From Ceratorhiza oryzae-sativae (taxonomy: Eukaryota; Basidiomycota; Agaricomycetes; Cantharellales; Ceratobasidiaceae): a stretch of DNA of 64,000 bases. Under the pieces are notes generated by a model that saw only the letters and a list, made by a program, of their open reading frames with translations, did not search any database and was not told the origin of the DNA. The first letter of the stretch is position 1. Each line of letters opens with the position of its first letter. The translations under genes and the position numbers were made by a program. Of the stretch, positions 1 through 11,372 are shown piece by piece. The stretch covers positions 1-64,000 of the forward strand of contig JARWMV010000048.1 of assembly GCA_030998015.1 (NCBI GenBank). Reading direction: 5' to 3'.

Positions 1-2000
1 GCCACCACAGCCACAGGCATATATAAGAAGGATAAAGCAAGACTTGACACCTCAGCTTGCTTTATTTTGTCAACCACCATAGACCATAGCAAACACTGTA
101 ACTAAGAACACTCAATACATACTGCATAACATCAAACTGTCAATGCAGCCACTACTTAAGTGCTTTGCAAGGAAACATCCAGAGGGTCACAACAGTCCTC
201 CAGCTTGCTTTCCTTTTATTATATACTCCACAGGGTGTGAGTCAGGCTGTTCTGCAGTCCACAGTGTTTATAGGTCATGTGAGTTGTTTAGCCATGAATC
301 AACAGCATTGAGGCTTCACATGATTGTTTATAACCCTTATGTAAGTTGCTCTTAGGGTTGTTGCAGCTCTGAATCTTATAGAGCTGTGCAAGGTCCCAGG
401 GTCACATGATTTAAGTGCTGAGGCCATGTGATAACTTGCTCCTCACTCCTCATTAGAAGAGAGAGATTTCAGAGGAGCAAGTAGGTAAGCACTGGGATAA
501 GCACTGAGGTCATGTGACCTTGTTTATTACTTGTTTGCTTTGGGAGTAAATGCTACCCATTGTAGATTTACTCCTTTGTTCCATTATGACCACTGAGTAG
601 GTGATGACACAATCAAGCTATTCCTAATGTGCCAAAGTCTACTTGATGATACAAGACTTTGGTGCAAGAAACAAGCACTGGAGATACACCAACTTCAAGC
701 AGATCCATCAAATCTGAGATGAACACCCCCCTTTGTGCTATGCTTAATTTACTTCATGCTTGCTTTGCAAACAAAGCTGAAGGACAGCAGACTGGTTTAA
801 GGAAGCTGTGCTGGTATTTTGCAGGAGTACACCTCCTGCAGATGGAATCTGCACACTTTTGGCAATTCCAGCTCCAGCTCTGGCTCCTGCATGCCAGTAG
901 CCAGAATCTGTATGGAATTCTAGCAGGTGCAGCTACTTTGAGCCTTTTTACTCTGGTCTAAGAAGTATTGAGTACAATTAGTGTATACTAACATATCTAA
1001 ATTTGCTTAAGCTCTAGATATTCAAGTGTACCCTGACCTGTAACAGAGAGGCCCTCTTTATATACACTTTGGAGACAACAAATAAAGGGTTGACATGCTG
1101 CTGCACAGTTGCTGCAGGCTACCCTTGGACTGTGTGCACTGCAGGCTGTGTGCACTTCACAGCTGTGTACTGTGACTTGCTGTAGTGAAAACAAGTACAA
1201 GCAAGATGGTAAATTAACCATTTTGAGTGAATATATGTGTAGTTAGGAAAATAGGACAAAATATAGAAAATTACTGCAGTGTTGTGTGATGACACTTGAC
1301 TACTAAGGTCAGTATTTTCCTACATATTCTCCACATATATCACAGGTTGACCCCTATGCTCATATTTCATGCTGGGGTGGCCATATGGAAGCATTCACAC
1401 TGTAAACAGGCTCACAAGTTTTTTTGTCCCTTTTATCCTATTTGTGCTACTGAGGGATGTTGCATTTACCCCCTAGTCACAGTGTAGGTTTGTGTTTGTG
1501 TCTTGTTTTGATCATTTTGTCCTTGTGTAGAGCTAAACCATGTGTGTGTGTCATGGCCTAGACCATGACCATGGATTTATTCCAATTTATCATAATTTAT
1601 CTTTTCTCTACTTTTATGGACAAGTCCTGTTTATTCAGATATATGCATAGAATTATTGACTGAGTCAGGTGACCTTGTTGTTGTTGACCATTGTTGATGC
1701 ATTCTGGAATATTCTGTTGACATGGCACCATTTCTGTTATTGCATGATTTACCTAGGCTTCCTATTTCACATGTACTGCCTCACTGTTTGAATATATAAG
1801 GGAGAGTCTGAGAGCCTTAAGCCTCAGAACTCAACCTCCTGTTGATACCACCCTTCTACCTGAGTTGGTCACCAAGCCACTTAGTTCTTGCCCAGTGCTC
1901 TTTAGCACAAGTGCACCCCTCATACATCCCTGCATGTTGTCATACACCCTATCCCTTCACTGTGCATCCCCTTCTAGGTGTTGCAGCTAGACCTTTGGCT
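1..2000. repeat. CpG-free, repeat-derived AT-rich DNA
   Basis: Reading bases 1 to about 2000 I find no CG dinucleotide at all, whereas genes further right have many. TG and CA are abundant, as expected if methylated CpG decayed to TpG/CpA. Only short open frames occur and none resembles a known protein. Words such as CATGTGA and TGTGTGCACTGCAGG recur. This is the usual look of silenced, methylated transposon DNA in a basidiomycete. The left boundary is outside the window. Confidence 0.6.
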
Positions 2001-2110
2001 GTCATAGCCTATAGGTCTGCCATCGCCTCATCAGTGTTTGGTGTCATCATTCAGGTCATTGGCTCTGACAGTGTGTGTGTGTGTGTGTGTGTGTCTGCAG
2101 AGGCATAACA
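1549..2110 (+). repeat. possible solo LTR of a retrotransposon
   Basis: The segment begins TGTCATGG and ends CATAACA, fitting the TG..CA ends of LTRs. A TATATAAGG box lies inside at about 1793, followed by a plausible transcription start region, and the segment includes a (GT)12 tract at 2071-2094. I saw no primer-binding site, no partner LTR and no 5-bp target duplication, so this is tentative. It could equally be an internal piece of another element. Confidence 0.3.
2071..2094. repeat. (GT)12 microsatellite
   Basis: Twelve uninterrupted GT units follow CTGACA and precede CTGCAG inside the CpG-poor repeat region. Likely polymorphic in length. Confidence 0.9.
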
Positions 2111-2239
2111 TTCTGCAAAACCAGCCAATACTCTCAGACTACCAATGTTACCTCAGTATATTTCTGTCAACAAAGATAACCTGGCAGGGTGAGAGCAAAT
2201 GTATTTGCCCAGAAAGCCCACTACTGTACCTGAGTGACA

Positions 2240-3016
2240 ACATGCCTGCAGCTGGTAAGTTTTAGCACAACTTGCTCCTCAGCCTCCCTGTGGCCACCAA
2301 TGAACTCATCCCTCATGAGTTCACCCCAGTTGCTGCATTTTTGTGTCCCAACTCAAAATATCCCTCATCATGCACAGAAATCTTATCTGTCCCCATTAAC
2401 TTTGCCCTGGACTTGCACGATCACAACATTAACGCAGTTGTTCAAGCTTTGAAAAGTAAATCAGGCATACCTCTGCCAAGGATACACTTTTATCAGCATT
2501 GAAGGGAGTACAATATTGTACTCAGAGAAGTGGGTCAATGCTGTCGCGTTTGCATATAAGGACACTCTTGTAACTGCAGAGCACAATAAAATTATGTGTT
2601 TAGAAGCCTTGTACTTTGAAGATATGAGACTGCAGAGCAGAATTATGCACGACGATTGGCACTTCCGTGTTGCTAGGGCCGAAAAGAAATTTATATCCAA
2701 TTTCTCCATTTTGTATTACGCCAGGAAGTTTCCCGAGACACAACTGCCAAATTTTTGGTATTTTTCTCAAGCTGGGACAAATCCAAGGCCAAAGCGACTG
2801 GGACACAATCGCATAAAAACGGCGACTGAAACTCCGTGCCCACCTAGTATTGGCTGGGGTCCTATTGTAAGCAGAATAAGTAGAATTGTGGTCATAACTT
2901 TTCACTATAATCAAAACCATCGCTTTGTAGTTATCATAACACAGACAACCATATCAGTCATAACATCAACAGTCGCCGCCTTCGTCATCACAACAACAGC
3001 CAAGCAGACAACATAG
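2240..3016 (+). other. uncharacterised coding-like relics in repeat DNA
   Basis: Two neighbouring frames look protein-like. One (about 2272-2500) includes HEFTPVAAFLCPNS. The other (2516-3016, up to 166 residues) starts MYSEKWVNAVAFAYKDTL and holds aromatic motifs such as DDWHFRVARAEKK and PNFWYFS. They are in different frames with a stop between them and no clear intron, so they may be one decayed gene or transposon protein. I do not recognise the family. CpG reappears from about 2400, so this part may be younger or of different origin from the DNA to its left. Confidence 0.3.
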
Positions 3017-4329
3017 ACTCCCCCAGAAACCGCCCCCTCGCAATCGACTAGCAGCCTCTGTCATAAATTGTATCAGCTGAGGTCTATGGAGGTTTTCAGA
3101 GTGATGGTGAGACGTCAAGCACGTACCCTGTTTCTGTTGATTAACCACTGCAACCTCAACTGCAGCCTTGGGAGTAGGCTGTTGAGAAATAGGCACCACA
3201 GTTGCTGAATTTCAACCGTCAATAGTCGCTCGCGACCATTAAGTAAATATTCTCACATGTGTCAGGCATTGAAAACTGCTTCGCTGAACTGGGCCAGGGT
3301 TGAACTCATCTTAACCACTCATTGTTCATTTTATAAAACGGCGGCTCCGCGCGCTTCACTTGGCCGCACCAGTATGGCCAAGCCACTCGGGGTGATTATT
3401 TAATTTGGTTCGCTCCGTGTCGATTGAACAGGTGTTGCGCAATGCGTCTTGCCCCTCAGGAATTAGCGCCAGTCAAAGCTTGACAGCATTAAAATCAAAT
3501 TGATCTAACTGCCCTGGGGACACAGTGGGGCACGGCGGTTGAGGCACCAACTGTGGGGATGTACATTTACCGAATGTGTAGTCCTCTGCGGGTGCGTGTC
3601 GTTGCCCACAAAGAACTTGAGGCTGAGCTAAAGTGGGAAAACAGTCGGATCGAGTCCGTTGTGAACCCGCATAGAGGCACTGCGATCGGTTACGGCGAGG
3701 GAACACCGAGTATATCCATCGCCAGAATGTGGAAACCGCGTCCGACCGGGAACGGAACTGAGCCCCGCACGACAACTAGACGTGCTCAATAGACGTATGC
3801 TGTATCTTCGATTCCAGGCTGAATTATGCAGATGGCGAGCTGCACCACATACGAGCCAGTCATTTCCTTGTCTTTTGAACGAATGAAAGGTCTAGTGGCT
3901 TGTTCATTGAGAAATATGCAATGGTAGGCAAAATCTCCACCCAAGGGTTTATTGCCTTGAGTAATCTACCATTCCTTGCACCTGCAGATTTTGTTTGGCC
4001 CCCACACCGTGCAACCTCAATTGAACTGTATTTCAATTATATACCAAGACATACATAGTCTATAAAAACACTTCTGTAAGTTCCCTCGACATTCTGTGAG
4101 AAACTCGCCGTACAACTGTGCTTGAACAAAAAGCGTGATAGCCTCTTTGTATCAGCACGTGCGCTCTTCGTTCTCATCCTCGCACTGCAGGAAGGGCTTG
4201 GCTGCACCTGACCTGGGGCGGTGATTCTTAGTACCGCTTACGGAGTACTGGACGAGAACTCCGTCCCGGCCCGCCTCTGCTGGGCGAACCGCGGTCTTTT
4301 CTTCTTCAAGGGCAAAGTTCCACGTTCTT
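3017..4329. other. no recognisable gene
   Basis: GC content rises from about 3200. The only longer frames (3473-3775 minus and 3553-3792 plus) overlap antisense and show no family motif. This may be a decayed 5' part or the upstream region of the WD40 remnant that follows. Confidence 0.4.
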
Positions 4330-5707
4330 GGAAGCGACGCGACCGCCCTCGGCATTCAGGTAAGCTAATTTGGCCATACCTGTACCAACGCTGCGAGTTT
4401 GCTCGCAGTCTGCAAGCCATACACAATCCTACACTCATCGCCTTGTCTCTGGATCAGAAGATGAGACAATTCGCGTTTGGACGCAAGCACAAGTCATCCG
4501 TTACTCGAAAAAATCACAGATCAAATGGAGGCAGTCCGCTCGGTGTTGCGTATTCACCTTGTGGGACTCGCTTTGCCTCTGCCTCTGGCAACGGAACAGT
4601 GCGCATATGGAATGCGCATATGGGATGCGCATACCGGCACAACGATTGGCGAACCATACACTGAGCATGCAAACTGTGTACTGCCAGCCCCATTCTTTCG
4701 AGCCACCTCTGGCACTGACGGGATCATTACACATAGGAGCGAAGGGCCTGGACGCTAGTTGCTGTGTCATTCGGAGAAGGCACGAAGGCAGTTCGATCGC
4801 TGTCGTTCTCCCGGGATAGGCGACATATTTCAGCTGCTTCGGAATGCAACACGGCGATGATATGGGACACACAGATGCAGAACACGCCATGCGAGCGTTC
4901 ACTGGTGGCAGCTCCATCATCGCACATACCCCTGGCGATAGTCAATTCGCATCCGAATTGACGGCCGTGCTGTTATGGTTGGCGATGTTTACGATGGGTG
5001 GATTGTCACTGAACCATGGAGCGGACAGGAAGCCGGGCCTCTGTACAATGCAGACACCCAATTTTTTTGGATCCCAAAAAGGGCCACTTTTTGACTAATT
5101 TGCCCAAGAATAGTGGTCTTACAGAGCATATAATATGGATGTTTTGCACAAGGTAGCTTAAGTTGTCAAAATGATCCAGTTCAGGGAGACGGAGACCAGG
5201 GCTGGCTCGTGTGATTTTGTGTGATTCTTAGTCCTGTCAAAAGAATGAAGAGCTATTACTTGCATACCCCTCATGAAAATGGACATTCAAGCCAAATTCC
5301 AGTATTTAGGTGAAACATCCAGATTTCATGTCGGGTATAACCACTATAACTAGCTATATTGGTCAGAAAGAGGCCCTTTTGAGGATCCAAATTTTTTGGA
5401 CGTCTGAGCTGTATAGAGCGGGATTGGGTATATGGCCCCCTGGCCTGACAGCCATTACCCCAGCTCGGGCTCAAAGTTTTGCTCAATCGGTGTCTGGGAA
5501 ACGCAGAACGGACAGCTGATCAACTGCTTGTTGAATGCACACATCAATTGGGCCAATTCAGTCACACATCCCACAAACAAAGAATCGACCGCTTCACTCC
5601 CCTTTGATAGATCGATCGGTGTGTGGGACACTTCTGCACTCACCTCTCCAGCGGCCAATGGATGGGTTACAGGCTATGACGGAACTCGACTGCTTTGGGC
5701 ACCATAA
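4330..5707 (+). pseudogene. WD40-repeat protein remnant (NACHT-WD40 type)
   Basis: Pieces of WD40 blades occur in order but in different frames: RLVSGSEDETIRVW (about 4445), GVAYSPCGTRFASASGNGTV then RIWN (about 4540-4610), an IWDAHTGTTIGEP blade (about 4620), SLSFSRDRRHISAASE (about 4800), and after a transposon insertion SIGVWETQNGQ and RSIGVWDTS. The end, NGWVTGYDGTRLLWAP plus stop, matches the usual C-terminus of basidiomycete NACHT-WD40 proteins. Such proteins are large NLR-like molecules whose propeller is thought to sense ligands. Only the propeller part is seen, with no NACHT motif upstream. Frame changes and the element at 5051-5406 make it non-functional. Confidence 0.75.
5051..5406. 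mobile_element. MITE-like element with about 65-bp imperfect terminal inverted repeats
   Basis: The left end reads CAGACACCCAATTTTTTTGG and the right end, on the other strand, CAGACGTCCAAAAAATTTGG. The match continues through GGATCC, AAAAGGGCC and TGAC to a shared ATAGTGG, about 65 bp in from each end. The interior codes for nothing. It interrupts the WD40 remnant between an FWIP-like frame end and SIGVWETQNGQ. No exact target duplication was found, so the insertion is old or the ends slightly misjudged. Confidence 0.7.
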
Positions 5708-7082
5708 ATACTAGGAGCAGGACTGAAGCCGACCCAGAAGATGAATGTTACTCATCCAGACAGTAGTTGAAGGTTGCACTTTACGGAAGCAAATACTGGA
5801 GATAATTGGACACAATACTATAACTGGTCATAACACTGGAAGTCATTGGCTGGCTGTGAGTGTGAGAATTTTGCAAGAAATACATTTTACAACAATATTT
5901 AGATTGGTGGAACAACTTCCTTCGAAGCCCGAACCTGGCTGAGTACCTGCTAATCATGGAAGGATGGGTAGGTCGGAGATTAGCCGATCGAGGGTCGGCG
6001 ATCGGCGTTTCATCCTTATTACCTCAAATATAACGTTCAAAGACAGAAGGTTCAATTTCACAGAGTATTGATCGCTAGAAGGGAATTTTGAGAGATCGAG
6101 AAGGCATTGGATGGGATTCTTGAGCGCCATGGTACCAGAAATAGGACTGAATTACACGCTCATGAGAGGCAAGCATATTTTTGGTTAGCGAAATTAGAGT
6201 CGGACGAAAGGAATCACACTGACCGGAAATAAAACATCATACCATACAGCCAAGCCCGATCACTAACAACTGATCGGCGCAGGGAAAAAGGTTCTGGTTA
6301 GCCCAAGCCTGTCGCTGGCGGATAAATTCCATGCCAATTACATGCATGGGATGTCTAATGTGGTTGATTTTGCTTGGGGCTGGGGCTGCGTGGTGGCTGT
6401 AGGCCAAGTTCGATGATCGACGACCCGCATTCCAAGATTTCCGCCCCGCCGGAGGGCGAATTTTGACTCTCTCATTTGTGTATCGTGTATTCTTGAGAAC
6501 AGGAGCCAATTTGCTGGGGCGGCCTAACAAGGTCAAACCAACAACGTGGGGTACCGACAGATCATTTGCCCGGCGACTGACGTCACAACCCGCCAACGAC
6601 GGACAGATGTCGCAATACAAACATCGCTTGTCTGATCGGTCGGCAAGTTGACGTTTCCAAAGCAGCTGATCGATTGTGGCGTGTGTCAGTGGCGTTGTGG
6701 GACGATTAGAGGAGACATGTGCTGCAGCGAGGGCGGCTCTAGAGACGAGGTGCAAGCGACTCTAGGTAAGGAGGAACGCCCACCAAAATGAAGGCTGGAG
6801 GCAAAGGACCAGATGAGGCCCAGGAGATAGGATCCACCGTAATGCCCGAACATAGTTGGGCTGCTTCTTTGATCGAGTCTAGCGTGCTGTTCTTCCCTCT
6901 CTTCCCTGCTCCTTCCACCTTCCACCACCTCCTCCCCCTCCCGCTCCCCGCTATCGTTCCCGCCCCGGCACCCGATGGGCGTTCGCCGGCCGCCGCCACG
7001 ACGTCGGCGTGAAAATCGTATACTACGCCCTCCTCCCCATTGGCTCACTCTTGGTTCCTTTCGCTCCATAGGTAGACGGTTG
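5708..7082. other. intergenic; upstream region of the RGS gene
   Basis: No gene recognised. The ORF on the minus strand at 6237-6755 has no family motifs and is probably chance. From about 6885 to 6975 the plus strand is a long pyrimidine-rich tract (CTTCCCTCTCTTCCCTGCTCC and similar), typical of promoters and 5' leaders in these fungi, just upstream of the RGS start. Confidence 0.5.
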
Positions 7083-9189
7083 ATGCACCCGCCGCCGCCA
7101 TCTGAGAAAGAGCGATATTTTCTATTTGGTAATTCTATTTCATTTGTTTTTCGCGCGGTTGTTTGTTGATGTCGTATGGCCTGATAGTGGTGCCCAGGTA
7201 TGATGTTGTCCTCGAGGATGTTGTAGCAAATAAACATTTGCCACCAGTGAGCTGGAGTTCATTACTGACATCACGTTGACTGTTGACAAGATTGTTCGTA
7301 GCTAGCGTTGCAAGACTTTGAAGAATACCTCAAATATGTGGAGGGTACATCACAAAACCTGTGCGCACCGTACCCCCATGCCCCCATCTACCTTGATTCT
7401 CACACTTTGCACAGATATTTCTTTCTCTGGCTACAGCGCTACAGATCATGTACGAAGATTGGGTCTCCACCGTTCTTCCAACTGTCCCGAGCACGAGCAC
7501 AGGCGGCTATCGACCTCGAGATCTCTGGGAGCGCCTCAACCCATGTCAGGACAGGATACTAAAAGAAGAATTCGCATCCGCTAAAAAGCACTGGCTGAAC
7601 TATGACGCTCTCGCTAGGTTGGACATCTCCGACGACTTGCGACGGAGTGTGTTGGATATCCCAAACTTACCGCCTCCGCACAAGGCGGGTGCGGATGGTA
7701 TGTGTTATGATTCTCGCGTAGTGTAGGACTCATCATTTTTGGTGATTCACAGAGCTGACGCACCAACTTCCGTCATTCCCTCACCAACCTTCCCCGTCCC
7801 ATTTCGACACGCTGCTGGGATACATCACCTCATGCCTCCGGTCTGCTTTGACGAGGTTTCTTCGCATTGCCTTTTCCAACGGCGGGCTGTGGCACGCCTG
7901 TATGGGACAAATGGGGAGTGTCATGTTGTTCCTCGCCCCTGGACTGGCTATGTGGACACTGGGACTGTGCGGTAGACGACGGGCTCTGATCCTCGGGAGC
8001 CTACCACTCATTTGGCTGGGATTTTCGCTGATGCTCATGTCAATGAACAAGGTGAGTTTCCGTTATCTTATCCACACTTTGGGTGTTCATTTCGTGAGAA
8101 TAGCATTGTTTTGCTGTCTATGCTACAGGCGATGCTCGCCAACTATACCCACACGAGATTATTCGACCTTTACCACCACAATATTCAAATGCCCCACCCG
8201 TATATTCGCTCGATTTGCCCCGTGAAGCAGACGACCAAACCCCTCCCTCTGTATACGAATCTCGACTGTCTCGAAAGGCGTCTGGTGTTCTATCCATTAT
8301 GAGTGGAGTTACTGGCGGAATGAAATTGGGACAGCGCGGAAGCGGTCATGGAGGGGCGTTGGGGATATTTAGCCGGAAGGACGAGGAGGAGGATGCCATA
8401 GAAAAAGGTATGGCGATTGAACTCGACGCACACCGCAAGCTGGAATCGCGCGAGGGCAACTTCAAACCAGCACTACCCCCAGCTCGAAAAACCAAGGATC
8501 TCACTCGACAGTCCCTAGCGCCGGAGATCCAACCCGTCATTTTACCACCACACCCTTCTCCTTACCCGGCTCCGAAAGATGTCGAACGTTACCTCACGGT
8601 TACCACTACAGCAGATATTCCAGAGTTCCGCATGTTTTCCGAGCAGGATGATTTCGGGATTATCGTGTCCGACGCATACGAAGAGGACGAAGACTATCCT
8701 TTCCCGCCCATTCATTCCCGACACGTCCAGACGATCTCTGTTCATGAACACGACCAGAGCGCACCGGCGAGCTCTGGGCTCGAGCCACTCGTTCCCAACC
8801 ATCTCCAGGCGCCGGAACCTCCCTCACCAGATCTGGACCCCATGTCATCGGCTCCAATCTCGGCTCCGCCTCGCAGGGGTGCTCTACCCGATATTTTTTC
8901 CTTTCAGTCGTTGTCCACGCCCACGGCGGTTCCGAAACCTACAAGATCTCCCATCAGCCCCACGCTCGAGTGGGTGATGTCCCAAGCAGCCCATCGGGGG
9001 TCGAAGCAGCTTGATCCGGAGAGCAGGGAGGAGGTCGCATTGATGAACCCACGTTGGCGGACGATCTTTGGCCCGATGACGCTGGTGCATGATCCGCTCG
9101 TTCGGCGAGCGCATTGGGCGATTACTGTGCGCAGTGCGATAGTCGGTGCTGTCGTTGTGTGTGGGATGTCGCTAGGGTTAATTCGTTAG
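7083..9189 (+). CDS. RGS-domain membrane protein (regulator of G-protein signalling)
   Basis: Proposed exons are 7083-7128, 7188-7246, 7302-7360, 7415-7697, 7753-8051 and 8104-9189. The first joins read YDVVLEDVVANKHLPPLALQ, then DFEEYLKYVEGTSQNLYFFL, the classic RGS start. RGS proteins speed GTP hydrolysis on G-alpha subunits and damp receptor signalling. The domain continues with CQDRILKEEFA and ISDDLRRSVLDIPN. Then come two membrane segments (about 7905-8050, around a CGRRR loop), the family motif CFAVYATGDARQLYPHE, a long acidic proline-rich tail and a last hydrophobic segment before the stop. Between 7441 and 7448 the frame must change by one base, from LWLQRYRS to MYEDWVS, and no splice pair explains it. 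This is a sequence error or a recent frameshift. Other exons are open and well kept. Confidence 0.7.
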
Positions 9190-11372
9190 GATTATTTGAT
9201 TTTTCTTTATTTTTCTTTTTGCATAGTCGGATGCGGTATACCGTTATTGGAGTAGATAGGATATTACCCCCCATGACAAAGATGTATTTTGTATATGCTA
9301 TTTTGTGTTGCGTTTTGCTCAGTACGTTAAATTTGGCATAGTTCGATTGTAACTATAGTTTGCTGTAATCGTCAATCAAGGTTCACTGTACCTATGGAAG
9401 ATCGTCCAGGAACACGGCGGAGATATCCGCGCAGGTGCACGGTCGAGGAATCCGCTAAGCAGACGGAAGACAAACCCACTGAGGGGGAGGTATCACGTGT
9501 TCGTCGGAGCCGCTGAATAGGAGAGCCATGTCAACACGTCAAGACGCGAAACGATGCAACAAGGATCGAACCATGCCAACCAAATCCATGAGCAACAACC
9601 ACTCCGGCAGGCCATGATGACCAACTTGCCAAAGCTTCATGCTCGTTTTCAATCACATATATTCAGGCTGGCGTCCCTGAATTGCATGCTTGTGTGGGGA
9701 TTTCCAAGTCTCTGGCGTTTAGGCATCCGATTGGACAGTTTCAACTGCAGTTTCATTTTGAGACGGGATACTCGCTGGGGGGCGAGGAATTGGACCTCAA
9801 GCATGCATAAAAGACAAAGCTAGCCGTCAATATTGGATATGATGTGCACGGCGGAAGAAGTCAGTGCCAGAGTTTTGCGGTTGCGTTTAATGGCGCTACG
9901 CAACACCGTTAGGTTGCTGAACCCATTACCGTTGACGATCCTGTCCCTTGCGAAGCCAACTCCTCCACGAACTAGATGGAAGCATCCCGCTCTTGCCTGC
10001 CTGAACTATGGGGGAGGCGACTCACATCGGGGCACGAAGCCGAGCGCCTATGACGAGGCTGGGATTCAAAGGGCGAGCTGGAGATCCCCGATGGCGAGGT
10101 GTTTGGCGCCTCGATCCTGAGCATGGCGCTCATCCCTGGGGCTGAAGAGACGCCAGCTGTCTTGGATCCGGAGTATCACCACTTGACGGCTGAGCAAAAA
10201 GCTTCTTACCATTCGATTTCACGTGATCTTGTGTAAACTACACTCGACACACGCAGTGTGTGAGGGAGAAGAGGAGTCTCGTCATGACGCAACACGCGGC
10301 ACCAAGCAAGCAGCGTCGGTCCCCGTAAACATTCCAAAATCCGTACGCTGGGCAGTCAAGGTTAGCAACAGGGTGAAACGGAAATTTTATGACTTGGTCC
10401 AAGATGTAAAAGGCAGCCAAATGAAAACCCATGGCGACAACATTCTTGGTGCATTGTCGATGGCTATACAGGTCGGGGGAGACACTTGAAGTCGGCAACG
10501 GCTAATGCACGGTCCGGGGGAGGGGCAAGCAATTGGGAGGGGGGCAGCCGGGCATGCGAGGGGGTGGGGGTGACCGGAGGTGGATGTCGAGTAATTGAAC
10601 CAGATATCGATTCAGCGATAGCCTCGGCTTATATAGTGATGACTATTTTACTTTTGAAAAAATTGATGATTTACGTTGTGCATCATTATCATTCAATCAT
10701 TTTGTTTCCTTGAAGCGTGGACATTAGGTATGAAATCCATCTCTACGGGCTGGGACACGACATGCTGGTCCTGAATGATACCTTACCTGTTGTCGGGGAT
10801 TACTCGTGCCGCGATAATGCCTGTGTTCGAATTAAGGACAAAGTTAGGCCGCCAGGAATAGAAAGTCGTTTTATAGGTCATACGAAACACGAGAAAGCAA
10901 CTGCGATCGGATCCAAGAGAGGGTAGATGATTAGAAAAAATGAGGAGAATGATAATATTTCCTTAGCATCGTTTCGATCAACCATATATGCGACTTAAAG
11001 ACTCTGACACTTCGTTTCCAATCAGCTGATGTCTCACGAGCCAAGCATACTTGGGGCGCGAACCCCAATATGCAGGCCACGTGTTCTCCGGCGGCTGACC
11101 AAAACGGGTGACTTTGTCAGCATTATTTCTCCCAGGAGATCACCTAACCGCCATTTTTCTATTGTACCAGGACTAACCAGGGAATAAACCTCTTGAGCTC
11201 CACCGGATTGGAAGTACCTACTCATCTAACAGGTTTATTCTCCTATGAATAAGAGCACAGGCACTCAGACAGGAGGTCATGATTCGCCAAGGTATCGTTC
11301 AAGGACAGCCTTCGGGGAACTTGAGTTGATCCTTGTTTCCACTCAGTGATGCAGTGCTATCAACTGTAGGCC
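9190..11372. other. intergenic with weak coding-like relics
   Basis: No recognisable gene. A frame ending at about 10239 (with GEVFGASILSMALIPG and LDPEYHHLTAEQK) and another at 10223-10489 (with VNIPKSVRWAVKVSNRVKRK) look protein-like. Upstream the first is broken by several stops in every frame, so it may be a decayed gene. I do not recognise the family. 10500-10600 is G-rich. 10930-11372 probably holds the promoter of the TPR-CHAT gene. Confidence 0.35.

Noticed and set aside
3473..3792. Overlapping ORFs on both strands near 3.5-3.8 kb
   Set aside because: Mutually antisense, short and without family motifs.
6237..7237. Long minus-strand ORFs upstream of the RGS gene
   Set aside because: Composition is low-complexity (Arg/Gly-rich antisense of a pyrimidine tract) and no domain motif or intron pattern is present.
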